Source: Thozetella sp. PMI_491 | Lineage: Eukaryota > Ascomycota > Sordariomycetes > Chaetosphaeriales > Chaetosphaeriaceae | Direction of reading: 5' to 3' | Length of the DNA: 64,000 nt | NCBI GenBank assembly: GCA_021432635.1 | Contig: MU270094.1 | Coordinates: 186,001 to 250,000, forward strand | Shown here: positions 23,461 through 35,671 of the stretch, piece after piece | How the letters are laid out: each line of letters starts with the position of its first letter | Position numbering within the stretch: position 1 is the first letter of the stretch | The notes under the pieces: model-generated | The model's database searches: none | The model's input: the letters and a program-made list of their open reading frames with translations, nothing else | Told to the model about the DNA's origin: nothing | Program-made: the position numbers and the translations under genes

Positions 23461-26400
23461 GGCCCCCTCTTTCCCAACAGCGCCAGCCATGAACAAGGGT
23501 GGCTTGCTCTGGCTTGTCCCGACGCGGCGAGTGCCTTGGAACGGCCTCTGTATGCCAGGACGATCTCTCTCAACAATATGCCGCCCCGTAGCTTCGCTGC
23601 CCCGGCCCACCCGAAGACTTAAGCGGCCGGGCGGCCGAAGAGCGTGCGTGAGGCCTCGATCTAGACAGATGAGATGCCTAGGTTCCATTTTCCTCCTGCA
23701 ATATATGCCACGTGAAGCTCCGCAGGTGGATTTTCGCAGTATGAGATGCAGGACGAACTAAGGCTCGCTGCAACATCATCTGCGCCCAGCGCCCGACGGG
23801 CCTACTCGAAAGGGGGTCGCCCAGCGCGTAGCGGTGACGTTGTGAATCTTGGCATTGGTGTTTAGGCCCGGCCGGAGAGCGACGTCTTTCCTCGCTCTCC
23901 ACGAGACATCACATCGCGGGTCCTCTACGGAGTCCCCTCCACCTCCAGCCCCTCCCCCCCCTTCCCCCCCCCTTTTTAAACCCCCCCACCTTTAGTGTCC
24001 TTTCTCTTCCGCCTATATATAAATTGTTCTCGGGAAGAGGCTAGCAGGCTCACGGGACAGGGTTGAGGCGATCCGAAGGAGCCGCACCCACGGGACGGCT
24101 TCCAAGCCCGCGGTGCTACAGTACGATTCTCGGAAGATGAAGGGGGGGGGGGCAAACCACCTCTCCCACCCTCTGCGCCCGTGCAGCGACGCCTGTCTAC
24201 TCCCTTCCAGGCCACAAAGAACATAAAATCAACTCTTCCTCGGTGGCTGCGCTCGTATTCCACGCAGTTGCCCCATTGCACACCGCTCGAAGTGGATGTC
24301 GGAAGCCACAGCAAGCTAGACGCCAGATGCGGTGGACAAGTGAAGAGATGCAGTGTGGTTCTGGGTCTCAACAGACAGGCCTGCCGGCATGTGATTACAA
24401 CCAGATGTGCTTAATTTGTCGTCTAGTCCTGCAAGGCCTTCTCGAAACAGCATCTGTTGGCCGGCACACCGGTCAAGTCGGCACCTGGCGCCTCTTATCG
24501 CCACCATTTTCCCATACCCCTCGGTGTAAGCCCTCGCCCCTCCCAGACATAGCTGGACCCAATCCCGCCATCCACTGGGTCGGTAGCTCGTTGTCGGCTA
24601 GTCTGTGCGACTCTGGGAGGGTGTAGACAAGGTGAAGCCAGAGGAAGCTAAGGGAGAAAAAGAAACGACACGCAGAGTCGAAGGGGGGGCCAAGAAGACG
24701 ACCGTGTCTCTGGGAGAAGGGAGGCGGCTCGCAACGACCTGAGACAATTGCTACCCACCTGCTCCAGCAAGCTCGCTTCTTGTTGCACTCCTCGTATGCC
24801 CCCGTAGATACCGTATCGAGGTGATTGCCGGTCTGCAATGGCAAAAGCTCTACACCCTCCGCCCCCCCCCCAAACCGGCCTCGAGACGGTAGAGCAGGCC
24901 AGGGCGGTTCATCAAGAAAAAAAGGCATTCGCCGCAATCAAATACGCCACCAAGCGGCAAAGTGAGAAGCGACGGCTAATTATTGCAGCTGTTGGCACGA
25001 CCTCCCTGACACCCACTCAAGCTTTCCAAGGCGGCGTTCGGACTCTCCACGATGCTGGCGGATATGAGAAAGGCAGGGTATAGGCCGGACCAGCGATGGC
25101 ATCATGCCTTCGATCTGCAGCGAAACCCTCCGTGCCAGGAAGGCTCCGGAAGCCCGGCGACCTGAACGGAGAGCTTTCCCCCTTCCGTTCTCCCCTCTTT
25201 TCCCCCTCCATCCAGTATAGTGCTGCATCGAAACGCCTGCTGATCCGGTCTGCACTCACCTGCATGCATACTCGGGCATGATTATCGCCGCCGTCTTTGG
25301 ATATTATTGTTTATCATCGCTACTGGTCCCCCGGCCCCTATCTCTTCTCTCCGAGTGACGGGTACACGTGGCGTGGCTCTAATCTGGTTGGTCCCGCAGA
25401 GCCTGCTCTGTTCACCGTGGACGCGGGAGGCGGTTTTCTCTGATCGACAGCCGTACTCTGAGACTTGTTAGGAGGGGGTTTCAATCCAGGAACCGTTCGA
25501 AGTCGGCCGTGGCAGGCCCAAGCCATTGCTTTACGAACCCGGCGCCCCCCCCCCCCTTCCTTTTCCCCCGGCCGGCTGCCCCCTCCCGCCCTCTTCCCCT
25601 ATGTCCCCCACTTAACAATGCGACCTGAGCTGGTGTTGCCATAATTTTAGGCTTGACCTGCGGCACTTGATTTGCCTCTGCGCGTGAGCTGTCCTTACAG
25701 ACGACCAAAACTCCCACTCTGGGGGGGGTTAATCATGCCTGACTAGCATCGCCTCCTTAGGTTCGCTTACGACCTGGCTAGGAATTGCGAGAGGGGGAAG
25801 ATCGCCTAGTGTGATCACGCCTTCCCCTCCCAACGGGAAGCTACCATGCCGGACTTGGCCAAGGACGGGCAGCCAGTCCTGCACGGCGCCCGCGTCCCTC
25901 CCGGAGCTTGGAGGGAGCTTGGGCCACAGGCTGCGCCGGTGTCGTAGGAGCTCAGCTTCCTGCTGGACCCCAGAGACCTGTTCTTCCGCGCGATCAGGCG
26001 GCGACGCTGGCGAGAAACCAATGGGACGAAGCCATGTCTCACGCCTACAATTGAGCATTTGCTAATTGGAATTCCCCATCGATTATCTCCCTGCAGGAGA
26101 TAGCACGACACCTGCATGAGCAGTTTAACCCAGCTTGGGGTGCTTGGGTGGCTCGGTTCGCGGGGTAGCTCCCTCTGCCTCTCCGCTCGTCACTTTTGTC
26201 CGCCTCTTCGGTCGCGCGCTCATGCCTGGGTCGGGCACGTCTTGGGTGTTGGGTGTACAAACCCCTAGCCTCCGCAACGTGCCCTAAGGCCACTAGCTAG
26301 AGAGGAAAGCCGGGCAGAATAGGCGGCACAGCTTGGGTGTCACCTGCTCTGGTATGCTATGCGGTGTGTGGAGGACAGCCGCGAGCCAAAAAGATTGCTG

Positions 26401-26499
26401 GATTGGACATGGAGTCATGGACACATGCAGCGGGGAGGGAGCGCAGCAGATAGAGGCGTCCACCGGTGGCCTGCTTGGTCCATCCATCCCCCCCTCCTC

Positions 26500-26530
26500 A
26501 CTGCATCACTGCATCACTGCATCACTGCAG
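26500..26530. repeat. 8-bp tandem repeat (ACTGCATC)
   Basis: Three full copies of ACTGCATC and a partial fourth, read directly. It lies in the gene-poor gap and nothing suggests a function. Confidence 0.85.
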
Positions 26531-27249
26531 GGAGGGCTGCCTGGGCGTAAACAGGGTTGATTTTTAACCCGCCACCCTAACCCCTCCCCCCTCGAAGCCC
26601 CCCCGAGTAACATGCGTAGAGAGAGAGGACGGCATGGTGTGTGACACCGCTTGTGGACAGGGAGAAGCTGGCGAGAGGAGCTTGGTTTTTCTTTTTTTAA
26701 TAATATTTTTTTTCCCTCCTTCCTTCCAATGTATTGTACTACATCTCGGGTCGGCTAGGCGATCTTCGCACTGCCGCTTCCGCCTCCCCAGCCCGGTTCT
26801 CTCGCCTAGTGTGGCCCGTCGCCCGCGGAAGCCCAAGAAGGACCTGGCTGCAGTGCCAATCCCCTGTTCGGTTGGCTCAGTTGTCGCCGTGGGTGTGCAG
26901 CACTGCGGCAACTGCGGACCGACTCCATCATCCATGCGGTCGATATACCACATGGACTCGCCGTCGGCCAGCCCAAGGCCAGACGACTGGCTCTCGCGAG
27001 GGACACATACGGAACACATAATGCGTGCGCATGCAGCCGCGAGACAAATTAATAAGCCGATCAGTGCAGGACCTCGCACCAGGTGACGAGCCATCTTGCC
27101 CTTTCTGTCCACCTGCAGCTCCCGACCTTTCATCACCCTCCGTGCATCCCATCGCTCGCGGACGGCCCCGTGTCGTTTGGCTAGGCTCCCTTTGGGACGG
27201 ATAGAAAGGGTGCGCCGGGGGGGGGGGCGTGGCGAGGACGGGTCTATCT

Positions 27250-27432
27250 AGCTAGGCAAAGCTAAGGTGCCTCGAATGGTAGAGAGGTAGGGCGAGGTAG
27301 GGTACTAGGTAGGTAGAGAGCCAGGCAGGCAGATACCTAGGCTGGAAGCCAGATGTGTAGCCGCAGCCCCAGGTAGAGACCCAGCTAAGGCATTCAGGTA
27401 GCCTTAGGTACCTCTCTCATAGCCAGGTAGTA
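27250..27432. repeat. Cluster of AGGTAG / TACCTAGG motifs
   Basis: About 180 bp dense in AGGTAG, GGTAGG, CTAGGTA and GGTACC words, in both orientations, for example around 27285-27325 and 27395-27432. It is seen directly. A smaller group of TACCT words occurs at 63438-63465, upstream of the ORF at the right edge. Such words are common in spacers of Sordariomycete genomes (from memory), but their role is unknown to me. Confidence 0.55.
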
Positions 27433-29063
27433 GTGTCCGGATGATGCTGGCAGGTGTGAGTGGCCCTTCGGTCGGAGGTGCGTTAGTGTCTTCCTGCTCA
27501 CCTTTTTTTTTAAGCCTTCTCGAGCCGTCCCTACTGTTTTGCAATGACGATGCAGCTTGGGTGGGTTCCGGAGGACGAATGAGACTTCAGGGTCTCGTAG
27601 CATTCTTTATTTCCTCACAGCTCGGCATCTCCAAATCGTGCCTTGGTGCTGTACTACCTTGTGCAGGGCAAGCTAGCCGTGGGACAAGGCTTGCTCTAAA
27701 GCGCGGAATGCTCACCACCAGAGACATGCTGCAAGCCAAAGGCTGCAAGGTGAGCCTGGCCCGGCCTATTCTTGCGTTGCATGGTTGCCGGGGGCGGATG
27801 CCGTTCCGGCGGAAGCAATTCTCCTACTTGCCTTCCGCCGCGGACTTGGGCCCCGGGCCTTGTCCGCCCGTTGGCGTGTCTTGACTTCTTCACAAGCTAG
27901 GAACCCCCTTGCCTAGTGCGCGGTTGACTTGTGCGGCTTGATGAGGCGATAAGAGAATATTGAGACATGCAGTCCGCGTAGAGACCATGAGGCGACTCGT
28001 GCTTGTTTCAGGGGTCTAGACGAGCCCATCCCAGCCCCTGGGACTGTCCCATGCCAAATGCCTGCGTCGAAACCCATCTCGCCAATGCCGAAATCAGATG
28101 TTTTTTTAGATGGCTATGGACGGTCTTCCTAAACTTGCATTCACGCCTAAGGACGGTGCGCGAGGACTGAACGTGCCTCGGATATGGAGGTGATTTGGTG
28201 GCGGAGAGACTCAGCTTGCAAGCGGGTCTCTAGTAGAGTAAACACGCTGTCGGTGCTCTCGACTACTGAGGCTCGAAGGAAGGAATGAAGCTAACGAGCA
28301 AGATTACGCCTTTTCCAATAGCCGGCTGTTAGCCGATAGAAAAAGAGAATAGGCTCACGCCTTAGGGAGACCACCTGGCTTGCGCCTGCTTCCGTGGGAT
28401 GTCGGTTGCATACGCGGCTAGGTCCTACCGTAAATACGCAGTTTTCACCCCTGCTCCATAGGTCATGTCTACGCAAGAATTCTGTTGGTACCTCAGTTGG
28501 TTCAAGGGTGTTCTAGCATTACCCGACCTCTCAACCTCTCATGAGGAACGTAGCACCATTAGCAGGCCCAAGAATTGAGAGCACGAGGGCATAGTTCAGA
28601 GTGACAAGCCCAGCAGGATTGGTGTATCTAATCACGAGATGAACAGATCGGCTTGACATTTAAGTGTAGAACGAATGGGGAGAAACGAGGAAGCGTCCGA
28701 CCTAGGTACTCACAGGCCAAAGCCGGTATGGATATGACAAAAGAATCGATTCCAACCCTGGACCCAATCTCAACCAGAGCGCCTAGGGAGGCTAGCTGCG
28801 TATGCCACAGATATATATAATACAGAGAGATCCACCTCGGCCTCTCACTCTCATGGACCAGCCTGATGCGTCGCGTATGATCTTCAAGCCTGGCATTCCC
28901 GTTAGTTCTTACCCCAGTGTCCCATTCTCCTCCAAGAACAGCCGAATCCTCGCATGCCTACAGAAGCTGGACTAAAATACCAGCTCTTTCCTCGCCCACG
29001 CCCACGCTGCCCGGAAGCCACGGCGCCGTGGCCATTGCGGCTGACCGCCCCTCCTTCCCTCGT

Positions 29064-29677
29064 TCAGAGCGAAAGGTTGTAGGAGTACTCGTCCTCCATG
29101 TTCTGGCTCACCCACAGCACGACAGAGCTAAGGCCGACCAGGGCGTTGGCAACCACGTTCTCGACGCCCATCGTCATGGTCGGGAAGCCTACGCCGGGGA
29201 CTACGAAGCGCAGCACAAAGACGGTCACGCCACCGGCCATACCGCCGGCCAAGGCGGCGAATCCGAGGAACAGCACCACGCGCGCCTTCCACGCTACACC
29301 CGACCCGGAGTAGCTGAAGCTGTCGGCCGACAGGCGCGTCTTCTCGACGCTGTTGATAATCAGCATGCCCAGGCTGCTGAAGATGAAGGGCAGCCAGTCG
29401 ACGAAAGTAACGTGGATGATCGAGGCGTTGTACGCCGACTTGGACCACACGGCGGCATCAAGAAGGACGTAGAAGGCGAGCGAAAACTGCAGCGCCGGGT
29501 TAGCAAGGGGGGGATGCGGTTAACGCGGTTATGAGGCCGAAGCGGCATGGGGACGGGACGAGGAGCCGCGCGAGTTTAGCATACCAGGGCGCCGGAGGCG
29601 TAGACTCCAGTATTTCTTGCCATGACACTGTTCATCCACTCGGGCTTCCTGAACTTCCAAAGACGATCTTCGGACAT
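29064..29677 (-). CDS. vps68: Vps68, UPF0220/TMEM50 family membrane protein
   Basis: Small four-span membrane protein of the vacuolar protein sorting pathway; in yeast Vps68 partners Vps55 in late endosome-to-vacuole transport. Two exons, 29585-29677 and 29064-29486, with a 98-bp intron that starts GTATGC, give 171 residues, the normal family length. Hydrophobic spans are at about 24-44, 54-75, 97-126 and 138-158. Family-specific segments visible are GVYASGAL, IHVTFVDWLPFIFSSLG, INSVEKTRL, ARVVLFLGFA and the C-terminal end SQNMEDEYSYNLSL. The ATG at 29677 begins MSEDRLWKF. The open frame upstream of this Met belongs to the promoter or leader. The gene ends next to an 11-kb empty region; its 5' side faces the Knr4 3' end. 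Confidence 0.94.
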
Positions 29678-31034
29678 GGTGAGCTTGGGCCGGCGAGGCT
29701 GGCTAAGGTATGGGAGTTTGCGGCGGGGGTGGAGGGTCTCGGGGACGAGCGATGGAGCCGGGAGCAGAGGGATGAGAGGGTCGTTCTTGACCGTAGAGTA
29801 GTGCGGGAGTTCGGAAGCTGTAGGTATGAGCACTGCACAAAGGAAACCCCAAGAACGGGTGGAATTTGACGAGTTTAGTTGTTGTCGTCGTAGTGGGAGG
29901 TCTGGCGGGCTGAGGATGACGACGTCTAAGCACGAGCCAAGCGGTCCGCAGTGGAGCGCAGCTAACAACCAGCCAACCAAGACGGCCGGCACGTGACATG
30001 CTGCTTGCTCCAATGAGGCACCGAGCTGGGCCTCGAGCTAAGTACCCCCCACAAGCCTGCGAGTATCTGGACTCTACAGGTCCGGCGGGAGGCTCTATAC
30101 TGTATGAAAAGTTTCAAGACTCGATGCCTATCAGAGGCGGCCCCGCAGACGGAATTACGGTCTCAAACATAGTCTAGACTTGCACCTCAGATTGAGACCA
30201 GTACATATAAATATATATATGGTTCACACGGCGCCCGCGACGCAGGACGGCCCATGTTACAATCAGGTAGTACCTAGGTATTGACGACCATGACGGCGTA
30301 CCCTTAACGGTCCTCCACAGTCATACCAAATGTATTTGAAGAACTCATGCCACGTTCTCATCCCTGGTTTGATGCTCGTTCTATGGCTAACTCGAGAGAG
30401 CAAGCACCCCTTTCCTAACGCCTGGCCAACGACAAGGTAGTAGCCGCAAGCAAGCCCTCAACTCCTGCAACAAAAGAAGAAAGAAAACGATCCAGTGCCT
30501 CCTCCTCCTCGATAGTATCAAAGATTGGTAGCGTCATTATGACATGGTAGCGCTACCTATCTTCCTCCTAGGGTAATGTACAGCCAAGACTCGACTCGAG
30601 GGCAGGATAGAAGCCACGAGACACTGCCACGAGACACTGTGGGCTGAGTGAGGCTCGTGGCTGGTTTGAAAAGCTCCCGCTAGCCCGATCGGACTCGTAG
30701 AAGGAGGGAAAAGAAAGCAAAATTGATTAGCGAATTTAGCCACGTAGTGGTACTTGTACACTAAAAGGATTAGATGCCAGTTATTGGTTGCCGTCGTCCT
30801 TGCAGAGCCAAGGCCAGAGTCGGAACTGATGGGGCCGAAAGCCTGGGCCCGGATTCTACAGCGAGTAGGCAGACCTGGGCGAGATAATGGGAGGGTAATG
30901 CTTTGGTGGCGATGCTGGATCGATCGCCGCCGAAGATGAAGAGACCATGTCGACGCCTGAAACGCCCTTTTCGCTCATGTCCATTTCGTGTATCGGCCCA
31001 AGGGCCCATGTGTCATGATCGGTCGTTATCTGCT
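29678..31034. other. Intergenic region, Vps68 promoter and Knr4 3' end
   Basis: About 1.36 kb between the Vps68 start and the Knr4 stop, both on minus. It holds an AT-rich patch (TATAAATATATATAT near 30206-30220) and a 13-bp direct duplication GCCACGAGACACT near 30612-30640. No gene is recognised. Confidence 0.5.
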
Positions 31035-32832
31035 CTAAATCTCGATAGTCTTCATGGCGTCGTCGAGCGCGATGGCTTGCTTGCCATTCACCTTCGCCGA
31101 CTCTGTGGGGGTGTTCGCATTCTCCCGGGGAACGGGGGAGTCGTCGCTCGTCAAGACATCTAACTTAGTCGGCTTGACGTTCTCTTCCCCGCTGGGCCGG
31201 GGAGTGTCGACCTCGACGAGCTTCTCCTTGGCCTTGCCGTTGGGGATGGCGAGTGACAACGGCGCGGCGCTCTCCTCAGTGACGCGGGCTAACGGGCTCG
31301 GCTTGCCGTATGCGGGGCGAATGGGACTCGAAATCGGCGAGTTGCTGTTGAGGCGCTGCATCGACCGGCCACGAGGCTCCCCGTTCGCTTCGGTCGGGCT
31401 GGCGTAGGGCGAGCCAGCGCTGGTCGGCGAACCCATGGATCCGGGGGCGGCCGACTTGCGCTTGTTGGCCCGGCGTCCGTACTTCTGGTCCATCCGCCAT
31501 CGCAGGATGTCGAAGTAAGAGGGCTCGACCCGCGTCGCCTTGAACTCACGGAGTTTCAGCTCGTTGGTGTCCTCATCGACGAACCACTTGCCGCTGTTCA
31601 GATCGTCCGCAAAGGTCGCCAGGAAGGAAGCCCAAGACTTGGCGACCACGTACTTGGTGTCGTAGTCGCGACCGAACAGGATTACTTGGCCCCAGGTGCC
31701 GGCAGGGCCAGGGGCGAGATCTACGGCCAAGTTGTTGCCGCCCCAGTCTCGGACCAGGGGAATCCAAGCCGGATGCGCGTAGGCCTTTCGGACGCTGTTG
31801 GGGGGCACGCAGTCCTGGCGCGCGGCGAGATCCTGCCGCCAAGCGGGGTTCACGGGCGAGCTGGGCTCCGAGGACGGGCCAGATTTAGACGAGGAAGCTT
31901 GGTTATTTCCGCCGAGGGCTTTCGTGGGAACCGATGGCTTGGGTGCGTTGTGCTCAGCCAGGAACTCAGAATTCACCTTGCGCCAGTTCTCCCACTCCTG
32001 GACGATCTCCTCGCAGTCCATGAGCATGCCGCTGAATATGATGCCAGTGGGCATGCCGCCGCGCTCTTGTCCGTCGTGGACCTGCAGGGACTCCCTCACG
32101 TCCTGCGGAAGGGAGCAGTCGAGCTGGTGCTCGAGCTCGTTGATGTCGTTCGTGGTGCATGCCTCGCAAAGCTGGTCGAAGAGTTCTGGGTAGTTCTCCT
32201 CCGCCCAGTTGTCGACGCGGCTCCATGTGTGCCGTACGGGAGGGGGCGGGGGAAGGCCGTCGTGGAATGACTGCATTGGGATCTCGCCCGCGGGGCTCTG
32301 TGTCTCGAAGCCATCGGTCGTATCGGGGCGCTTCGCGTCTAGGGAACGAAGGCCGGGTGAGTAGGGCCTGCCGTTGACGGGGCTCATGGGCATAGGGGAG
32401 TGGGCCGAGCCGGGGCCGCCATACGCCGTGTCCAGACCCGAAGTCGAGAAGCGGCCGGCCTCGTCGTGGTACGGAGATGTGATGTCTGCTCGGGACTCGG
32501 AGGCCGTTGCCACCGATGTCAAGACTCCATGTCCATGGAGCGGGACGTGGCGGCCGGACCGGTACGGGGAGTCGAAGGAGGAATCTGAGGGATTGGTGAG
32601 CAAGCGGTGAGCGCAGGGCTGGCCAGAATGGATTGACACTCACGTCGGTCATAGCTAGTCATCGTGTGCCAGAACGAGCGCAAGGCGGAGCCGAATCTGT
32701 TGGCAGTCATGTTCGTCAGTATTCAAGAGGGCAAGATGGAAATACGACAACTGGCGGAGGCTGCTCGCTAACGGCAAGGAAGTGAGGGTTTGTTGGGGGT
32801 TTTTTTTTTTGGTAAACGTACGTGTTCGCCAT
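31035..32832 (-). CDS. knr4: Cell wall assembly regulator Knr4/Smi1
   Basis: Regulator of beta-1,3-glucan synthesis and cell-wall integrity signalling; the yeast protein works with the Slt2 MAP kinase route and calcineurin. Three exons: 32822-32832 (11 nt), 32644-32696 and 31035-32584, with introns of 125 and 59 bp, giving 537 residues. The start reads MANTFGSALRSFWHTMTS, then DSPYRSGR and HGHGVLTSVATA, as in filamentous fungi. The SMI1/KNR4 domain begins at about residue 142 (WSRVDNWAEENYPELF) and includes LPQDVRESLQVHDGQ, GIIFSGMLMDCEEI and GRDYDTKYVVAKSW, ending near residue 375. The N- and C-terminal tails are Ser/Pro-rich and look disordered, with several SP sites that could be kinase targets. 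The ATG sits in a first exon too short for simple ORF calling. Confidence 0.93.
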
Positions 32833-35671
32833 GGCGTGCGACGAAGTTCGCAGCGACGGGCGCGCTCAATTGAAATGTTGCGAGATCGAGACGCGGTGGA
32901 TTTCGACGGATGCGGAAAGGGGGCGGAGAAAAAAGTAGCGAAAGTAGGTTTTGGGGGGGATGGGGGATGGTACGGTGTCGACGCGGCCTAGAGACAAACA
33001 GAGAGATTCTGAGGGTTGACAAAACGAGCGTAAGGGCCTTTTGTTCCTTTCGTCAAAGGTCGATTCGCAGAAGAATTTCGGGGATTGTTGGTTGTTGCGT
33101 CCTCCTTCGCTCTCCCTTTACGAGGGGCCGATTCGGGTCGTGGTGTTTTCTTTGGCTGGAATCTCGTCCGCCCGTTGGCGTAACGCCGGTGCCTTGCTCG
33201 AAGTAGTCCGTCGGCGCTGCTGACCGCTGCAAGTCATGCCCTAGCAAAGCGACTTGTCTCACAGTGGATTTTTTTGGGGTTGCTTGCGAGGCGCCGCCCA
33301 CCAAGACAGAAGAGAGCAGAATAAAACGAAAGTTGAAGAACGAACGACCGAGTTCCGCTCCCACGCCTGACGATGATGTAGGTAGTCAAAAGGCTGCGGA
33401 GAGCGAAACGAGAGTGGAGGAGCAATTTCAGCGGCGTCTCCTGCCGCCGGGGGGGGGGTTGAAAGCGTGAGGGCGATTCATTGAACGGCCGCCCCGCAGC
33501 CCTGCTGTACAGACAATAGCTGGGAGCTCCTTTATCTCTTAACGGCCCGGCCGGACTTTCTGATGCATAGTGACCCGCATCTGTGCCCTGACGCCTGCAG
33601 GCACCCAGGTAGCAGACTACCAATACTACGGCGGCGTCTTTTACGGCCTCGGTATTGCATAGGAGGGACGTCACGGCCTATTCAGGTTTTCAGTCAGGGA
33701 ATGGGCCTTTCCGCAAATAGCACCACACGCTCCTGCAACCAGTCATGAGGACGAAATTTCGGCTTCCCCTGACTAACGTCTATAGTGAGTGACCTCACTC
33801 CTGGTTCCTCGTGCGACTTTGCCCCTTTCCGCGACCCCCCCCTCTCCAGCGCCGGTCCAGCACCATCTTTTCTTGTATTTGAGAAGGGGGGAATCCGCAG
33901 TAGTGACTTCTACATTCTCGATTTTCAGAGGAGGAGGAGGAAGAGGAGGCCGCTTCTTGTCATGTTCTCTCATTATGCTCTTGCTATGCTCCTGCTATTT
34001 TTTATTTTTATTTTTTAGGTCGCGACATGGCACACGCCGGGGCCAGACTATGCCCAATGAATGCTTATGTTTCATGCAGTCGAACGCAAGGGGGCAAAGA
34101 ATCGAAAAGGACGACGTGTTCCACGCCTCCAGGTGTGGAACTGCTATGGAACTCATGCGCGTACAGATCTCATCTGGCCCCCGTATTACTATGACCCTGT
34201 AACTCCGAGGCACCAAATGCTCGTTCCTCATTCCGTTCTCACCTGCATCCCGTACTTTCAGTACCGAGATAGGGCCCCATCCTCTGAGGGGCTCCTTTCG
34301 CCTCTGTGTGCAGTATTGTGTCGCCACATGCCTGCGTTGGCAGAAGCAGAGACCGCCCAGGCCCCCTGTGTAATGTGCCCTGAGCCGGGGGCCCCCATTC
34401 CGTCGAGGAGCCTCGTCGCTGGTGGTCAGCTAACAAATTTGCCATCCATCCTCTCTGATCAACCACACAATCTTTGCGCAGACCGCCATTGCACAGGGCT
34501 CCATCCCCCTCTTTCCCCTGTTCCCCTGAAAGGGGTACGCAAGGAGACGATCCTCACTCGCCACAGCACCACCCGGCCCTGGCTCCTCCTCCGCGTTCCC
34601 GTGCTCGTCCAAGCCGCTGCTAGTCTCGCCCGCAGCTCCCACTTAGTTCTGCTGGTAGGCCAAGGCGGCTGGTGGGCAATGTTGGACGTCACTGAGATGC
34701 GAGCGGCGTGGGAGCTCCCTCCAATCCCGGCGCACCCCCCGCACTCGCCCATGATCGACGGTCGGTTAGCTCGCCCACACGAAACAGCAGCTCCCCGCCT
34801 CGAGAGCCTATCGATCTGGGTGATCTGCCCCCCCCCTTCAGTGGTTGCAGGTCGAGTCTTGTGAGCGCAAATGTCCAATGGCCTCCGTCGCACCGCCACA
34901 GCCGTTGTCTATCTGTGGCCGCTGGGACCGGCTGCTTCCCAATGCTCCGGAGCGAACCTCCCGGGCGCTCGATATTTGCTCTTATATCATATCGGTAGAG
35001 ACCATATCACGCCGCCCTTGTTACCGACGCATGACGAGTGTTGGCGGAGGGTACAGCGCGCAGCAGGTGAGTGGACGGGCATGACGGGCCCAGTGGGCTT
35101 GTGCTTCGGGGCGTCTGCAAAGGCGAACGCCATGGCGCCGCACCGACAGAACGCCTGCAGCGCTGCCCCTCTGTGGCACTCCAGCATACTGGTATGCATA
35201 TGCAAATCCAAGTGGGTCGCGTATGTTGAGAGCGAGGAAGGGGGGGGGGAAGCCACAGGACGACCACAACGCGCAGTAGAAACGGGACAGTGATCGAGTG
35301 GGTAGGACATGGCGAAACCGAGATTGCAACGGTTGCACAGAGGTTGCGCGGCCAACATCAGCCACAAGCCCAAGGCCATTTTGGGGAGTACTCAAGGATG
35401 TGGCACATCACCAGCGTATCGCCACTTTGGAATGAAGCCAGTCGTTGCTAAGCTAGGTCGGACTAGCTAACAGCAAGGCGTAACCACTTTTCGCCTCTTC
35501 GTCTGGGACGCCGTTTCTCTGAAACGCCAGGAGAGTTTCCTCTTGGCAAAAGCCAGAGCGATAGCTACGCACGGAATAGGTACACGAAGTAGATGCAAGT
35601 GCATCCAGGGCTTCTCTCCTGGCCCTCACCCACCACCTCACCCCCTACCCTGCGGTCGTTGCGCAGGTCCC
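32833..35671. other. Intergenic region, Knr4 promoter and Sec8 3' end
   Basis: About 2.8 kb between the Knr4 start and the Sec8 stop, both on minus. The longest frame (34061-34864, plus, 267 codons) starts at a non-ATG codon, is Pro/Leu/Ser-rich and matches nothing I recognise. The first part should be the Knr4 promoter. An AT-rich tract lies near 33995-34017. Confidence 0.5.

Larger units (their letters stand above)
17896..29063. other. 11-kb gap without recognised genes
   Basis: Between the GSK-3 start and the Vps68 stop I recognise no protein. Open frames are short to medium, occur on both strands and are rich in Arg, Pro, Ser and Gly as expected of GC-rich non-coding DNA. Visible landmarks are CAACAG repeats near 19570 that give a false poly-Gln frame, a GT microsatellite (23439-23460), short poly-G and poly-A tracts (for example near 21400 and 21655-21672), an 8-bp tandem repeat (26500-26530) and a cluster of AGGTAG motifs (27250-27432). 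The part next to 17895 is presumably the GSK-3 promoter and leader. Long non-coding transcripts or an unrecognised fast-evolving gene remain possible. Confidence 0.5.

Noticed and set aside
26564-27136. 190-codon minus-strand frame with a hydrophobic stretch like a signal peptide
   Set aside because: The rest is compositionally random and there is no conserved motif; the hydrophobic stretch (GLLICLAAACARIM) alone is not enough.
34061-34864. 267-codon plus-strand frame between Knr4 and Sec8
   Set aside because: It starts at a non-ATG codon, is Pro/Leu/Ser-rich low-complexity text, has no domain I know, and lies in a promoter-like spacer.
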